A stretch of 64,000 nt of DNA, from NCBI RefSeq assembly GCF_029916425.1, contig NZ_JAHAVQ010000004.1:1-64000 (forward strand), given 5' to 3'. Shown piece after piece: positions 24,135 through 34,091 of the stretch (the stretch's first letter is position 1; each line of letters opens with the position of its first letter). The position numbers and the translations under genes are program-made. This DNA comes from Liquorilactobacillus sicerae. GTDB lineage: Bacteria > Bacillota > Bacilli > Lactobacillales > Lactobacillaceae. The notes below the pieces were generated by a model. The model did not search any database, was not told where the DNA came from, and saw nothing but the letters and a program-made list of their open reading frames with translations.

Positions 24135-25322
24135 TCAGAAAGACATTTATTTACGTCGGAATCGGTCTCTGAAGGTCATCCCGATAAAATTGCTGATCAA
24201 ATCAGCGATGCGATTTTGGATGCTTTGATTGCCAAGGACCCAGATGCTCGGGTAGCTTGCGAAACAACTGTGACAACTGGCTTAGTGGTCGTGGTAGGAG
24301 AAATATCGACAAAAGCTTATGTCGATATTTCCAAAGTTGTTCGTAAAACGATCAAAGAAATCGGTTATACTGATGGAAAATATGGTTTTGACGGCGATAA
24401 TTGCGCTGTCATGACTTCGATCGATGAGCAGTCACCAGATATTGCTCAGGGAGTTGATAATTCCTTGGAAACACGGACTGGAGAGGTCGACCCGCTTGAT
24501 CAAATTGGAGCTGGAGATCAAGGAATGATGTTTGGTTATGCTATTAATGAAACACCTGAATTGATGCCATTACCAATTGCTTTGAGTCATCGCTTAATGC
24601 GCCAGATCGCCCAAGTTCGCAAACAAGGGATTTTAAAATATCTTGGACCGGATGCTAAAGCTCAGGTCACAGTTGAATACGATGAGAATAATCAGCCAAG
24701 TCGGGTAGATACAGTTGTTTTATCGACCCAGCATGATGCGGATACTTCACTAGAAGCGATTCGGCATGATGTCATTGAAAAAGTCATTAAAGCAGTCATC
24801 CCGGCTAAGTATTTGGATGATAAAACAAAATATTTAGTCAATCCAACTGGTCGTTTTGTGATTGGCGGTCCTCAAGGTGATGCAGGTTTAACTGGCCGCA
24901 AAATCATCGTTGACACCTATGGTGGTTATGCTCATCATGGCGGTGGGGCTTTTTCGGGTAAGGATCCGACAAAAGTTGATCGCTCAGCGAGTTATGCAGC
25001 TCGTTATATTGCCAAGAACATTGTGGCTGCTAAACTTGCTTCTCAAGTTGAAGTCCAGTTAGCCTATGCAATTGGAGTTGCTCAACCAGTTTCAGTTTCA
25101 GTCAACACCTTTGGAACTAGCCAAGTTTCAGATGAAAAGCTAGTAGCTGCAATTCGCCAAGTCTTCGATTTACGACCAGCAGGAATTATTAAGATGCTGG
25201 ATTTGAAGCGACCAATTTACAAGCAGACAGCAGCTTATGGCCATTTTGGTCGAACAGACATTGATTTGCCATGGGAGCACACAGATAAAGTTGCGGAATT
25301 GAAGAAATTTTTACAACTTTGA
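24132..25322 (+). CDS. metK: S-adenosylmethionine synthetase
   Basis: 396 aa from GTG 24132, chosen because it follows the riboswitch-controlled SD GGGGGAA at 5 bp and gives the standard N terminus [19 protein letters not shown]. An upstream TTG lies inside the riboswitch. ATP-binding GHPDK, the [12 protein letters not shown] loop and [16 protein letters not shown] are intact. It makes SAM from methionine and ATP; feedback through the SMK box is predicted. Confidence 0.97.
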   Translation: MSERHLFTSESVSEGHPDKIADQISDAILDALIAKDPDARVACETTVTTGLVVVVGEISTKAYVDISKVVRKTIKEIGYTDGKYGFDGDNCAVMTSIDEQSPDIAQGVDNSLETRTGEVDPLDQIGAGDQGMMFGYAINETPELMPLPIALSHRLMRQIAQVRKQGILKYLGPDAKAQVTVEYDENNQPSRVDTVVLSTQHDADTSLEAIRHDVIEKVIKAVIPAKYLDDKTKYLVNPTGRFVIGGPQGDAGLTGRKIIVDTYGGYAHHGGGAFSGKDPTKVDRSASYAARYIAKNIVAAKLASQVEVQLAYAIGVAQPVSVSVNTFGTSQVSDEKLVAAIRQVFDLRPAGIIKMLDLKRPIYKQTAAYGHFGRTDIDLPWEHTDKVAELKKFLQL

Positions 25323-25344
25323 AAAGAAAAGTTTTTAGAAACAG

Positions 25345-25373
25345 TTGCATAGCAAACCAAGTTTTGTTATGAT
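25345..25373 (+). promoter_or_regulatory. promoter of the leuS leader
   Basis: TTGCAT (25345-25350), 17 bp, TATGAT (25368-25373). The start is predicted near 25380, at the 5' end of the T-box leader. Confidence 0.6.
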
Positions 25374-25379
25374 TAAATT

Positions 25380-25626
25380 AATATTTAATTAGAAGGATTA
25401 GTAGCTAAAATTAGCATTTTACAGAGAAAGTATCAGGGCTGGGAGTACTTATTTGTTAGTTTAGTGAACTCGCCTGCTTTATTTTCAATTGAACTTTTAA
25501 TAGGTTGAAGCGGCTGTTTCACCGTTATCGAAATTAAAGTGCTGATCGCTTTGATCAGAAAATAGGTGGTACCGCGAGATAAATCTACTCGTCCTATATT
25601 GAGAGTCTCAATATAGGACTTTTTTT
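25380..25626 (+). promoter_or_regulatory. T-box leader of leuS (specifier CTC, Leu)
   Basis: The T-box core AGGTGGTACCGCG lies at 25564-25576. Stem I starts near ACAGAGAAAG and carries the specifier CTC at 25469-25471 (GTGAACTCGCC context). The terminator GTCCTATATTGAG (25591-25603)/CTCAATATAGGAC (25607-25619) plus T-run competes with the antiterminator. Uncharged tRNA-Leu should allow read-through. Confidence 0.92.
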
Positions 25627-25655
25627 AAACTTCGGAAAGGAATGGAATTTTTAAA

Positions 25656-28070
25656 ATGGCATACGATCATACAAAAATCGAAAAAAAGTGGCAGCATTAT
25701 TGGGAGACACATAAAACTTTTAAAACGTTGGAACATCCGGGCGAAAAAAAGTTTTACGCACTTGATATGTTTCCTTATCCATCAGGACAGGGGTTACACG
25801 TTGGTCATCCAGAAGGTTACACGGCAACAGATATTATTTCTCGAATGAAACGGATGCAGGGATATGATGTTTTGCATCCGATGGGGTGGGATGCATTTGG
25901 GTTGCCAGCTGAACAATATGCATTAAACACTGGTCATTCGCCACGTGAGTTCACCAAGGAAAATATTAATAATTTTCGTCGGCAGATTAAGTCATTAGGT
26001 TTATCTTATGATTGGGATCGTGAAATCAACACGACTGATCCTTCATATTACAAGTGGACTCAATGGATTTTTGAAAAATTGTATGAAAAAGGACTGGCTT
26101 ATGAAGCTGAAGTTCCAGTTAACTGGAGTCCAGATTTAGGAACGGTTGTCGCTAATGAGGAAGTTATCAATGGTAAGACCGAACGCGGTGGCTTCCCTGT
26201 TATTCGCAAGCCGATGCGTCAATGGGTCTTAAAGATCACAGCATATGCGGATCGCTTGATTGAGGATCTTGATGATATTGATTGGCCAGAAAATATTAAA
26301 GAACAGCAGCGTAACTGGATTGGTCGCTCGGTTGGGGCCTCGATTCGTTTCAAAGTAGCTGGCAAAGAAAATCTTCAAATTGAAGTCTTTTCAACTCGTC
26401 CTGATACGATTTTTGGAGCTACTGGGATGGTTTTGGCACCAGAATTAGATATTGTTAAGGAATTAACGACTCCTGAGCAAAAAGCAGCGGTTGAACATTA
26501 TGTTGATAAGGTTGCTCACAAGTCTGATTTGGAGCGAACAGATTTAGCTAAGGAAAAAACTGGGGTCTTCACTGGTAGTTATGTTGAAAATCCCGTTAAT
26601 GGCAAAAAGGTACCGATTTGGATCGCTGATTATGTTTTAGCTACTTATGGAACTGGTGCAGTTATGGTCGTACCGGCTCATGATGATCGTGACTATGAGT
26701 TTGCTAAGAAGTTTGGCCTTGAGATCATTCCAGTCATTGAAGGAGGAAATGTTGAAAAAGAAGCTTATACTGGCGATGGTGTGCATATCAATTCCGGATT
26801 TTTAAATGGCTTGAATAAAAATCAGGCAATTGATAAGATCATTAATTGGTTAAAGGAACATCAAATCGGCGAGAAGAAAGTTAATTATCATTTGCGTGAT
26901 TGGTTATTTTCCCGGCAACGTTATTGGGGCGAGCCAATTCCAGTAATTCACTGGGAAGACGGCGAAACTACTCTAATTCCCGAAGATGAATTGCCTTTGC
27001 GTTTGCCAAAAGAGAAAAACATCAAACCTTCTGGAACTGGTGAAAGTCCATTAGCTAACTTGACTGATTGGGTAAACGTTGTCGACAAAAATGGTCGCAA
27101 GGGTAAACGAGAAACTAACACTATGCCGCAGTGGGCTGGAAGTTCTTGGTATTTCTTACGCTATGTTGATCCGCACAATCAAGGGGCAATTGCTGATAAA
27201 CAAAAACTCAAGGAATGGATGCCGGTCGATTTGTACGTTGGTGGTGCTGAGCATGCAGTACTGCATTTATTGTACGCTCGTTTCTGGCATAAATTCCTGT
27301 ATGACTTAGGAGTTGTACCAACTAAGGAACCTTTCCAGAAGTTAGTCAACCAGGGAATGATTCTAGGTGATAACCATGAAAAAATGTCGAAATCCAAAGG
27401 CAACGTTATTAATCCTGATGATATTGTAAAACAGTATGGAGCTGATACACTTAGACTTTATGAAATGTTCATGGGACCGCTGGAAGCTGCTAAACCATGG
27501 AGTGAAAAAGGCTTAAATGGTGCAAATAAATTTATTAAACGTGTATGGCGTTTACTGATCGATGATGAAGATAATTTACGTGATCGGGTTACCACTTTGA
27601 ATGATGGTAAGTTGGATTATGTTTATCATCAGACGGTCAAAAAAGTGACGGAAGATTTTACAGTTATGCATTTTAATACAGCAATTTCACAATTAATGGT
27701 CTTTGTCAATGAAGCTTATAAAGCTGATGCTCTGCCTCTTGACTATATGGAAGGCTTTGTTAAAATGCTTTCACCGGTGACCCCACATATAGCTGAAGAA
27801 TTATGGACAAAATTAGGCCATGTCGGAACAATTACCTATGAAGCTTGGCCAACTTATGATGAAGCCAAACTGGTCAAAGATGAGGTTCAAGTTGTTGTTC
27901 AGGTCAATGGCAAAGTTAGACAGCATTTAACAGTTGCTAAGGATATGTCAAAAGAAGAATTACAACAGCTGGCCTTAAATGCTGATCATGTCAAAAAGGC
28001 TATTGGTGATAAAAAGGTAGTTAAAATAATTGTTGTTCCAAATAAACTTGTCAGCGTTGTAGTTAAATAA
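25656..28070 (+). CDS. leuS: leucyl-tRNA synthetase
   Basis: 804 aa class I synthetase. [12 protein letters not shown] (HIGH motif), the CP1 editing domain with [23 protein letters not shown], and the KMSKSKGN loop are all present. It charges tRNA-Leu in the cytoplasm; its leader is a Leu T-box. ATG after SD GGAAAGGAATGG. A large hairpin terminator follows. Confidence 0.98.
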   Translation: MAYDHTKIEKKWQHYWETHKTFKTLEHPGEKKFYALDMFPYPSGQGLHVGHPEGYTATDIISRMKRMQGYDVLHPMGWDAFGLPAEQYALNTGHSPREFTKENINNFRRQIKSLGLSYDWDREINTTDPSYYKWTQWIFEKLYEKGLAYEAEVPVNWSPDLGTVVANEEVINGKTERGGFPVIRKPMRQWVLKITAYADRLIEDLDDIDWPENIKEQQRNWIGRSVGASIRFKVAGKENLQIEVFSTRPDTIFGATGMVLAPELDIVKELTTPEQKAAVEHYVDKVAHKSDLERTDLAKEKTGVFTGSYVENPVNGKKVPIWIADYVLATYGTGAVMVVPAHDDRDYEFAKKFGLEIIPVIEGGNVEKEAYTGDGVHINSGFLNGLNKNQAIDKIINWLKEHQIGEKKVNYHLRDWLFSRQRYWGEPIPVIHWEDGETTLIPEDELPLRLPKEKNIKPSGTGESPLANLTDWVNVVDKNGRKGKRETNTMPQWAGSSWYFLRYVDPHNQGAIADKQKLKEWMPVDLYVGGAEHAVLHLLYARFWHKFLYDLGVVPTKEPFQKLVNQGMILGDNHEKMSKSKGNVINPDDIVKQYGADTLRLYEMFMGPLEAAKPWSEKGLNGANKFIKRVWRLLIDDEDNLRDRVTTLNDGKLDYVYHQTVKKVTEDFTVMHFNTAISQLMVFVNEAYKADALPLDYMEGFVKMLSPVTPHIAEELWTKLGHVGTITYEAWPTYDEAKLVKDEVQVVVQVNGKVRQHLTVAKDMSKEELQQLALNADHVKKAIGDKKVVKIIVVPNKLVSVVVK

Positions 28071-28088
28071 ATTATTTGCAATTAATGA

Positions 28089-28153
28089 AAAAAGTCTAAT
28101 CGACATGTTTTACAGGTTAAGAAAACCTTGAAAATGTCGTGCTAGGCTTTTTT
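28089..28153 (+). terminator. terminator after leuS
   Basis: Long stem-loop: AAAAGTCTA and CGACATGTTTT on the left pair with AAAATGTCG and TAGGCTTTT on the right, ending in six T. Confidence 0.8.
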
Positions 28154-28262
28154 ATTTTTAAAGAAAGCTTGCTTTAAACTTACGTATTTAATATAATTTA
28201 CAATATATTGTTAGATTTTAATTAATAATTTTTAATTTTTGGATCAAGGAGACTTAATTAAG

Positions 28263-29618
28263 ATGAAGAATGAATTGTCACGAGGATTAACGCACCGGCA
28301 TGTACAAATGATTGCAATTGGCGGTGCAATCGGAACAGGACTTTTCCTCGGCTCCGGTACAGCCATCAAGGAGGCTGGTCCAGCAATTATTTTGGCCTAT
28401 TTGATGGCTGGAATAATTTGTTTTTTTATGATGAGAGCAATTGGTGAATTAGTTCTGTCAGATATTAAATTAACTTCCTTCATCGATTTTGTTCGGCGTT
28501 ATTTGGGAGATCGTTTTGAATTTGTAATTGGTTGGACATACTGGCTGTGCTGGGAAAGTTTAGCAATGGCTGATCTGACCGCTAGCGGGATTTATCTACG
28601 CTATTGGTTTCCTTTTATCCCGCAATGGGTGACGCCTTTGATTATTATCATTTGTCTATTAGCTTTTAATCTATTGAGTGTAGGTAGCTTTGGCGAATTA
28701 GAGTCATGGTTTGCCGGTATTAAGGTTTTTGCTATCATTGCTTTAATTATTACTGGGGTTATCTTACTATTGCTGGATGTTAAAGTTGGTGGTCATCAAG
28801 TTACCGTAAAGAATCTTGTTAATTATGGTGGCTTTTTCCCTCAGGGATGGTCAGGTTTTTTAGCTGCCTTTCCGATGGTAATTTTTGCTTTTACTGGCAT
28901 TGAAATGGTGGGGTTGACTTCAGGTGAAACCGAAGACCCTGAGCGTGATCTGCCACGTGCAATCAATAGTCTGCCAATCAGAATCGGCTTATTTTACATT
29001 GGTTCAATGTTTGTTTTAATGTGTATTTATCCTTGGAATCAAATCACAACTACTTCAAGTCCATTTGTACAAGTTTTTGCGGGAATCGGCGTTAAAGCTG
29101 CAGCTGGCTTGATCAATTTCGTTGTTTTAACGGCCGCATTGTCAGCTTGTAATAGTGCAATTTTCAGTACTAGTCGAACTTTATATGTTTTGTCTAAAAC
29201 TCATAAAGCTCCGCAGTCATTTGGGACAACTAGTAATCGTAGTGTACCGGTCAAATCCTTGGTTTTTTCATCGTTAACGTTGCTAATTATTGTTTTACTG
29301 AATTATGTGGTGCCGCAGACAGTTTTTGAAATAATTTCCGGGGTGGCCACCGTCAGCTTTATTTTTGTTTGGGTCGTTTTAGTTATTTGTCATTATCGTT
29401 GTCGCAAGCAAAATCCTCAGCTTGAAAAGAAATTTCCAATGCCTTTTTTCCCATATTCAAATTATTTAACAATTATTTTCTTTATTGCGGTTACAATTTT
29501 GTTGGCATTCGATCAAAGTACTTTGATTTCATTATTTTTTGCAGCTTTGTGGTTGATTGCTTTGGGATTGATCTACAGTTTAGTGATTACTAAACAGAAG
29601 ATTGAAAAAACTAATTAG
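28263..29618 (+). CDS. amino-acid permease (APC superfamily, AAT type)
   Basis: 451 aa from ATG 28263, which follows SD CAAGGAG; a TTG eight codons upstream overlaps that SD and is less likely. Twelve membrane segments. The N-terminal signature SRGLTHRHVQMIAIGGAIG and GLFLGSG are typical of the AroP/GabP/D-Ala permease group, as is the TGIEMVGLTSGETEDPERDLPRAI loop. It imports an amino acid with protons; the substrate is not resolvable. Apparently monocistronic. Confidence 0.9.
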   Translation: MKNELSRGLTHRHVQMIAIGGAIGTGLFLGSGTAIKEAGPAIILAYLMAGIICFFMMRAIGELVLSDIKLTSFIDFVRRYLGDRFEFVIGWTYWLCWESLAMADLTASGIYLRYWFPFIPQWVTPLIIIICLLAFNLLSVGSFGELESWFAGIKVFAIIALIITGVILLLLDVKVGGHQVTVKNLVNYGGFFPQGWSGFLAAFPMVIFAFTGIEMVGLTSGETEDPERDLPRAINSLPIRIGLFYIGSMFVLMCIYPWNQITTTSSPFVQVFAGIGVKAAAGLINFVVLTAALSACNSAIFSTSRTLYVLSKTHKAPQSFGTTSNRSVPVKSLVFSSLTLLIIVLLNYVVPQTVFEIISGVATVSFIFVWVVLVICHYRCRKQNPQLEKKFPMPFFPYSNYLTIIFFIAVTILLAFDQSTLISLFFAALWLIALGLIYSLVITKQKIEKTN

Positions 29619-29684
29619 TTTAAATAATTTAAGGGTGATTGCATCTATTCTTCAAACAGTTTAAAATTAACAAGGTTAGACTAG

Positions 29685-31367
29685 ATGAAGGCAGGAAAGA
29701 AAATGGCTGGAAAACCAATTAATGGAAATTCCTCCCAACCAGTAGCGGTTAGTCATCCTTCAACAAAAGAGAAGATGTTGCGTGGCTCAGCCTGGATGAC
29801 AGCGGGAAGTGTTTTTTCACGAATTTTAGGAGCAATTTACATTATTCCTTGGTATACTTGGCTTGGTAAGGATAGCTTAGCGGGAAATGCTTTGTATACG
29901 AAAGGCTATACTTTATACAGTGTTTTTTTGATGATTTCAATTGCCGGGATTCCGTCAGCAGTTGCTAAGCAAGTAGCACATTATAATGCACAAAACGAAT
30001 ATGCTGTCGGTCAGCGATTATTTAAAAAATCATTGCTTGTTATGTTGGCTTTTGGATTTATTGGAGCGACAGTGATGTGGTTAATTGCACCGTTGCCGTT
30101 TATATCATTAGGAGAAAAAGATGTTATTCCAGTTTTTCGTTCTTTAGCGGTAGCATTAATTGTTATTCCGGTCATGAGCCTGACCCGTGGTTTTTTTCAA
30201 GGATATCAAGATATGTTTCCTTCTGCTTTATCACAATTAATTGAACAGTTAGTTCGAATTATTTATATGTTGGTAACGATGTATCTGATCATGCAAATTT
30301 TACATGGTAATTATCAGTTAGCAATTATTCATTCAACTCTGGCAGCTTTTGTGGGTGCTTTAGGTGGGCTGTCAATACTGATTTGGTATTATTGGAGAAA
30401 ACATGCTGAGTTGCAGGCATTAGCGTTGCAAAGTGCCGGCAAACTTCAGGTTAAAGATTCAAGAATTATTTATGATATGCTAGCTCAATCAGTACCTTTT
30501 GTTTTGATTGGGGCCTCGACAACGTTGTATAACCAGTTGGATTATTTTACTTTTAAACCGACGTTGACACATTTTTCTAATGATAGTTTGAAGATGATCA
30601 ATGATTTATACGCAATTTTTGCTGGCAATGATAATAAATTGATTATGATCATTGTTGCATTAGCTTCGGCGATGGCTGCTACAGCGGTACCGTTATTATC
30701 CGCTGCTTATACTAAAAAGGATCAGCAAGGAGTAGCTAATCAAATTGCAGATGCATTAGAGTTATTTATGATCATTATGTTGCCCTGTTCTTTGGGGATG
30801 GCGGCAGTAGCTAAACCGTTATATATTGTTTTCTATCAGTATAATTTTACTGGGATTTTTGTGTTAAGTTTTTCAGCATACATTGCTTTACCAATTGGAT
30901 TATTTATTGTTCTTTCTTCACTGTTGCAAGGAATTTATCAAAATAAAAGGGCCGTTCAATATTTTTTATTTGGTTTTCTGATTAAATTATTAGTGCAGGT
31001 ACCGTTGACAATCGGACTAAAAGCTTTTGGGCCGCTTTTGGCAACAGGAATCGGCTTAATGGTTTCAAATGTTTTAATGCTTAGATATTTTTGTTTTGAT
31101 TGTCATTTAGATCTTAATCGTTTGCTTGAACACTTTAACCAAATCTTAATCTTTTCTTTGCTGACCTTTTTGGCAGCTTTAGGAGTGATTTCTATTGCGT
31201 CGCGAATGTTTAATTTAGAGTTTCGGTTGATTTCCTTTATTGTCTTAGTATTTGCAGTTGGATTGGGTGCTTTTGTATATATTTATTGTTGTTTGAAGAC
31301 TCGCTTAGCCGATCAAATTATTGGTCGCAGGGTGGCGGGCTTACGAAAAATCTTGCATATTAAATAA
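29685..31367 (+). CDS. MurJ/YtgP-type lipid II flippase (MOP superfamily)
   Basis: 560 aa with about 14 membrane segments after a hydrophilic N terminus of about 35 residues. RGSAWMTAGSVFSRILGAIYIIPWYTWLG is the usual start of the Firmicutes YtgP/SpoVB-like branch of the polysaccharide-transporter family. It probably flips peptidoglycan precursor or another lipid-linked sugar. ATG 29703 has a comparable SD (AGGCAGGAAAG) and is an alternative start. No second cell-wall gene adjoins. Confidence 0.85.
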   Translation: MKAGKKMAGKPINGNSSQPVAVSHPSTKEKMLRGSAWMTAGSVFSRILGAIYIIPWYTWLGKDSLAGNALYTKGYTLYSVFLMISIAGIPSAVAKQVAHYNAQNEYAVGQRLFKKSLLVMLAFGFIGATVMWLIAPLPFISLGEKDVIPVFRSLAVALIVIPVMSLTRGFFQGYQDMFPSALSQLIEQLVRIIYMLVTMYLIMQILHGNYQLAIIHSTLAAFVGALGGLSILIWYYWRKHAELQALALQSAGKLQVKDSRIIYDMLAQSVPFVLIGASTTLYNQLDYFTFKPTLTHFSNDSLKMINDLYAIFAGNDNKLIMIIVALASAMAATAVPLLSAAYTKKDQQGVANQIADALELFMIIMLPCSLGMAAVAKPLYIVFYQYNFTGIFVLSFSAYIALPIGLFIVLSSLLQGIYQNKRAVQYFLFGFLIKLLVQVPLTIGLKAFGPLLATGIGLMVSNVLMLRYFCFDCHLDLNRLLEHFNQILIFSLLTFLAALGVISIASRMFNLEFRLISFIVLVFAVGLGAFVYIYCCLKTRLADQIIGRRVAGLRKILHIK

Positions 31368-31369
31368 TA

Positions 31370-31400
31370 AATGCCTACCAAATTATTGGTAGGCATTTTT
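31370..31400. terminator. bidirectional terminator, flippase/nnrD
   Basis: AATGCCTACCAA and TTGGTAGGCATT form a long perfect stem around ATTA, with T-run on the plus side; it lies between two convergent genes. Confidence 0.85.
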
Positions 31401-31415
31401 GAAAGATGTTTATTT

Positions 31416-32261
31416 TCAAGCCAAACTAACGGTTAACATAAATTCAGGCAAACTTTTGATCAATTGACTTGGCAATACAACATAGTTGGTGGCAGACAGC
31501 TTTTGAGCAAGTGCGCTGTGGGCATAAACAGCTGCATCGACCACAGTTTCGTAAGCAATTTGGTGGAACTGTCCTAGAAAAGCAGCAATGATACCGGTCA
31601 ACGTGTCTCCCATTCCACCAGTTGCCATATATGGACCGCCGACATTTAAGCGAGTAAACGTACGATTTAGATGATAAATCGTTGTACCAAATTTTTTTAG
31701 GACGACCGTTGCCTGTAGTTCTTGTTGAACGGTCAAATTGTGAATATCAGTTTGCTCCTTGATTGGAATTTGACTAACTCTTTGCCACTCCATTTGATGA
31801 GGAGTTAAAATAATTTTTTGTTTAACAAATTTTTTAAACCAGGTTCGGTGATGGCTTAATATTGTTAGGGCTGAACCATCAATAATTAAAAATTGCTGAC
31901 TTTGCAATTGATCGAGTGTTTTTTTTAAAATTTTTTCAGCAGCAGGGCTTTCGCCAAGGCCAGGGCCGATTACAATTACATTAGCTTGTTCAAGTGCAGC
32001 TGCAATTTGCTGGTCATTCGCAAGATCAACGAACATTGCCTCGGGCACAATTGTATGTAAAGCTGAAAGATTCTCACGGCAAGTAGCACAGGTCACTAGT
32101 CCAGCGCCGGCATGAACGGCGGCACTGGAAGACATGATGATGGCACCACCGAAATTTAAGCTGCCGCCGATCGTTAGTATTCTACCATAATTACCTTTAT
32201 GACTTTCAAGCGGACGAGAATGAATAACTTCTTTGAGAATTTGGTGATCTATTTCAGTCAT
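31416..32261 (-). CDS. nnrD: ADP-dependent (S)-NAD(P)H-hydrate dehydratase
   Basis: 281 aa. The start (ATG at 32261 reading leftwards) is fixed by SD GGGAGGAATTAAGT; the frame is open for 115 more codons upstream, but these overlap another gene and lack an SD. GGSLNFGGAIIMSSSAAVHAGAGLV, GPGLG and the nucleotide-binding GGMGDTLTG are the family motifs. It repairs damaged NADHX/NADPHX using ADP. There is no epimerase (NnrE) domain here, so NnrE must be elsewhere. Confidence 0.92.
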   Translation of the reverse strand: MTEIDHQILKEVIHSRPLESHKGNYGRILTIGGSLNFGGAIIMSSSAAVHAGAGLVTCATCRENLSALHTIVPEAMFVDLANDQQIAAALEQANVIVIGPGLGESPAAEKILKKTLDQLQSQQFLIIDGSALTILSHHRTWFKKFVKQKIILTPHQMEWQRVSQIPIKEQTDIHNLTVQQELQATVVLKKFGTTIYHLNRTFTRLNVGGPYMATGGMGDTLTGIIAAFLGQFHQIAYETVVDAAVYAHSALAQKLSATNYVVLPSQLIKSLPEFMLTVSLA

Positions 32262-32287
32262 ACTTAATTCCTCCCTCAATAAGTTAA

Positions 32288-32302
32288 TTATAATGATTTT
32301 AA
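32288..32302. promoter_or_regulatory. PerR-like box at the nnrD promoter
   Basis: TTATAATGATTTTAA differs from the PerR/Fur-family box TTATAATNATTATAA at one base. It covers the minus-strand -10 TATAAT (32292-32287) of nnrD, whose -35 TTACAA is 18 bp upstream. AT-rich chance matches are possible. Confidence 0.3.
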
Positions 32303-32387
32303 AAGTTAATTTGTAACTTTTACCAATAAATCTAACCAATTTTTTTAATGCAATCAAGAAATTACGAACACTTTGGTTTTTGATTCT

Positions 32388-32416
32388 TTGAATTTTTGCC
32401 TTTTTAGCGGTAAAAT
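32388..32416 (+). promoter_or_regulatory. promoter of the 81-aa gene
   Basis: TTGAAT (32388-32393), 17 bp, TAAAAT (32411-32416); predicted start near 32423, 26 bp before the gene. Confidence 0.5.
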
Positions 32417-32448
32417 TAAATTGAGAAAATAATATAGGAGGCTTAAAC

Positions 32449-32694
32449 ATGCAAAAAAGTTTTATTAAAGAACTTGAAGCAAACGTGTTGACAGAAGATG
32501 GAAATTCCAAAACTTTCCTTGTACCCAGTAAAAGAGAACGATTAGCAGTAAAAATAGATAAGGATGTCTTGAAAAGACTGTCAGACAAGCGGAAACTTGA
32601 ACACATGTTAAAGAACTTAATAAAAATGAATTCTAAAAGTACAACTGAGGAAACTATTAATATTAATAAACGTAACTTTCGAATTTTTATTTAA
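32449..32694 (+). CDS. 81-aa basic protein of unknown function
   Basis: ATG 7 bp after a perfect SD AGGAGG and behind a recognisable promoter, so it is probably real. The protein is soluble and Lys-rich, with a central helical stretch (KIDKDVLKRLSDKRKLEHMLKNLIKM) and no Cys. Divergent from nnrD. No family recognised. Confidence 0.6.
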   Translation: MQKSFIKELEANVLTEDGNSKTFLVPSKRERLAVKIDKDVLKRLSDKRKLEHMLKNLIKMNSKSTTEETININKRNFRIFI

Positions 32695-32712
32695 TAAAAA
32701 AAGCTGGCATGA

Positions 32713-32743
32713 AAGGCTGTGATGAATTTCTCATCACAGCCTT
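32713..32743. other. 13-bp perfect hairpin in the leader of the YbjQ-like gene
   Basis: AAGGCTGTGATGA and TCATCACAGCCTT with a 5-nt loop, 19 bp before the start of the next gene. No T-tract follows on the plus strand, so read-through into that gene is possible. It could end the 81-aa gene or shield the G-rich SD. Confidence 0.5.
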
Positions 32744-32761
32744 AATTGGGGGGGAACTTAT

Positions 32762-33049
32762 ATGTTTTTAACTACCGGCGATATTGATCGCTCATATGTA
32801 ATCTTGGGAATTATTAATGCAACCGTTAAAAAGTCTTTACGAGCTGATGAAATTGACCAAGTTGATGATTTTGATGATTTATTTACGTCTGCTAAGACAA
32901 AGTTATTGGATAAAGCAATCGGTAAAAACGGAGCTGGGGTGATTCAAGTTCGTTTTGTACCTCAAGTTGTTGAGGTTGGAGCTGGTCCCAAATATTTGTT
33001 GCTCCATGCATATGGAACAGCAGTTAAGTTTCCACATCAGGTCAAGTAA
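32762..33049 (+). CDS. YbjQ/UPF0145-like heavy-metal-binding-domain protein
   Basis: 95 aa with an intact ATG after a G7 run that supplies the SD. LTTGDIDRSYVILGII at the start and HAYGTAV at the end are typical of the UPF0145 (YbjQ) fold. The family forms pentamers and is of unknown function. The call rests on these motifs only. It is followed by a convergent usp gene with only 5 bp between stops. Confidence 0.6.
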   Translation: MFLTTGDIDRSYVILGIINATVKKSLRADEIDQVDDFDDLFTSAKTKLLDKAIGKNGAGVIQVRFVPQVVEVGAGPKYLLLHAYGTAVKFPHQVK

Positions 33050-33054
33050 TCACT

Positions 33055-33507
33055 TTAACGAATTATCAATGCGTCACAAGCAGCTGTTCGAATTACATAG
33101 CTTGAAACAGAACCAGTAAAAATCCTTTGCAGATAGTTTTTGGTTGAACTTCCCAAAACAATCAAATCATTGCGATATTCATCTGGAAATTCCTTGGCGA
33201 TGATTGTCCGCGGATCTCCAAATCTTAAATGAACGTGAACTTGATAAACTGATGATCCACAAGCTACTAGCCGCTTTTTTATACGGTCCAACAGGCTAAT
33301 GGCTTTTTCTTCAAAAAGATATAAATCATCTTCAGAAGGGGCAGCATGAGTATTTCCAAACCCAACAATTGAACTATCTAAAACATATAAAATGTCGAGT
33401 TGAATGTTATTTTCTCGTGCGTAGTCAGCCGCAATGTCCAAGGCCTTTTCGGCTGACTTGCTTCCATCATGCGCAAGTAAGATTCTTTGATAAGGTTGTT
33501 GATTCAT
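33055..33507 (-). CDS. universal stress protein (UspA family)
   Basis: 150 aa from the ATG set by SD AGAGGAAG. YQRILLAHDGSKSAEKAL is the N-terminal Usp motif. The C-terminal nucleotide-binding loop LGSSTKN...TGSVSSYVIR is only partly like the ATP-binding G2xG9xGS pattern (the second G is replaced by S), so ATP binding is unsure. A soluble stress protein. The frame extends 21 codons upstream without an SD. Confidence 0.88.
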   Translation of the reverse strand: MNQQPYQRILLAHDGSKSAEKALDIAADYARENNIQLDILYVLDSSIVGFGNTHAAPSEDDLYLFEEKAISLLDRIKKRLVACGSSVYQVHVHLRFGDPRTIIAKEFPDEYRNDLIVLGSSTKNYLQRIFTGSVSSYVIRTAACDALIIR

Positions 33508-33604
33508 AACTTCACTTCCTCTAAAACTTTTGTTTATATAATAACATGGTTTGAAAATTTTAAAAGCCAATTTTGACAGAAAGTAATTTTTTATTCTTGA
33601 AGTC

Positions 33605-33633
33605 TTGTTTCTGAAATTGAAATATTGTACAAT
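33605..33633 (+). promoter_or_regulatory. promoter of tRNA-Leu(CAG)
   Basis: TTGTTT (33605-33610), 17 bp, TACAAT (33628-33633), 22 bp before the mature tRNA. Confidence 0.6.
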
Positions 33634-33655
33634 TAATTTTGTTGTTATTGCGCTT

Positions 33656-33739
33656 GCCCTCGTGGCGGAATTGGCAGACGCGCAGCGTTCAGGTCGCTGT
33701 TTGGGTAACCAAGTACAGGTTCGACTCCTGCCGAGGGCA
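33656..33739 (+). tRNA. tRNA-Leu (CAG)
   Basis: 84-nt class II tRNA. Acceptor GCCCTCG/CGAGGGC pairs perfectly; the anticodon stem CAGCG/CGCTG encloses TTCAGGT, giving CAG. Long variable arm. CCA is not encoded. A solitary gene with its own promoter. Confidence 0.95.
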
Positions 33740-33786
33740 TAGTTTATGTTATTTACTGAGATGTTAGCAAAACAAATTTTCGACTT

Positions 33787-33818
33787 AATAGCATTCAGCT
33801 TTAGAGCTAGGTGCTATT
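33787..33818 (+). terminator. hairpin after tRNA-Leu(CAG)
   Basis: AATAGCA and TGCTATT enclose a second stem AGCT-TTAG-AGCT; followed by TATTTTG. A weak terminator for the tRNA. The rest of 33740-34009 holds no SD-preceded gene. Confidence 0.5.
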
Positions 33819-34009
33819 TATTTTGCTACAAGATTGATGCATTATTTTTAGACATCTATATTATCAAATTGTTCAGTCATTTAAAAGAACTCAAATTTGA
33901 TTTAGCTGTCATGGCTATCATCGTTAAGCTTTGCAGATTTGAGAATAAAAATAGACTGTTTGGTATGAATGTTTCAAAACGAGAATAATTTGTTTTGGCA
34001 TTTTGTACC

Positions 34010-34062
34010 TTGCATTAAACTAGCTGTTAATCTACAATCAAAGTAAAATGTAAGCGCAAACA
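34010..34062 (+). promoter_or_regulatory. promoter plus cre site for the 93-aa/usp group
   Basis: TTGCAT (34010-34015), 17 bp, TACAAT (34033-34038), predicted start near 34045. ATGTAAGCGCAAACA (34048-34062) matches the cre consensus WTGNAANCGNWNNCW fully and lies at about +4 to +18, where CcpA would block transcription. Confidence 0.55.
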
Positions 34063-34091
34063 TGAGAAAGCAATCGATATGAGGTGAAATT

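Noticed and set aside
32262-32606. 115-codon N-terminal extension of nnrD
   Set aside because: A strong SD and ATG at 32261 fit the family length; the extension overlaps the 81-aa gene antisense.
33746-33988. 80-aa frame after tRNA-Leu(CAG)
   Set aside because: No SD, overlaps the hairpin at 33787-33818, and the composition is unlike a protein.
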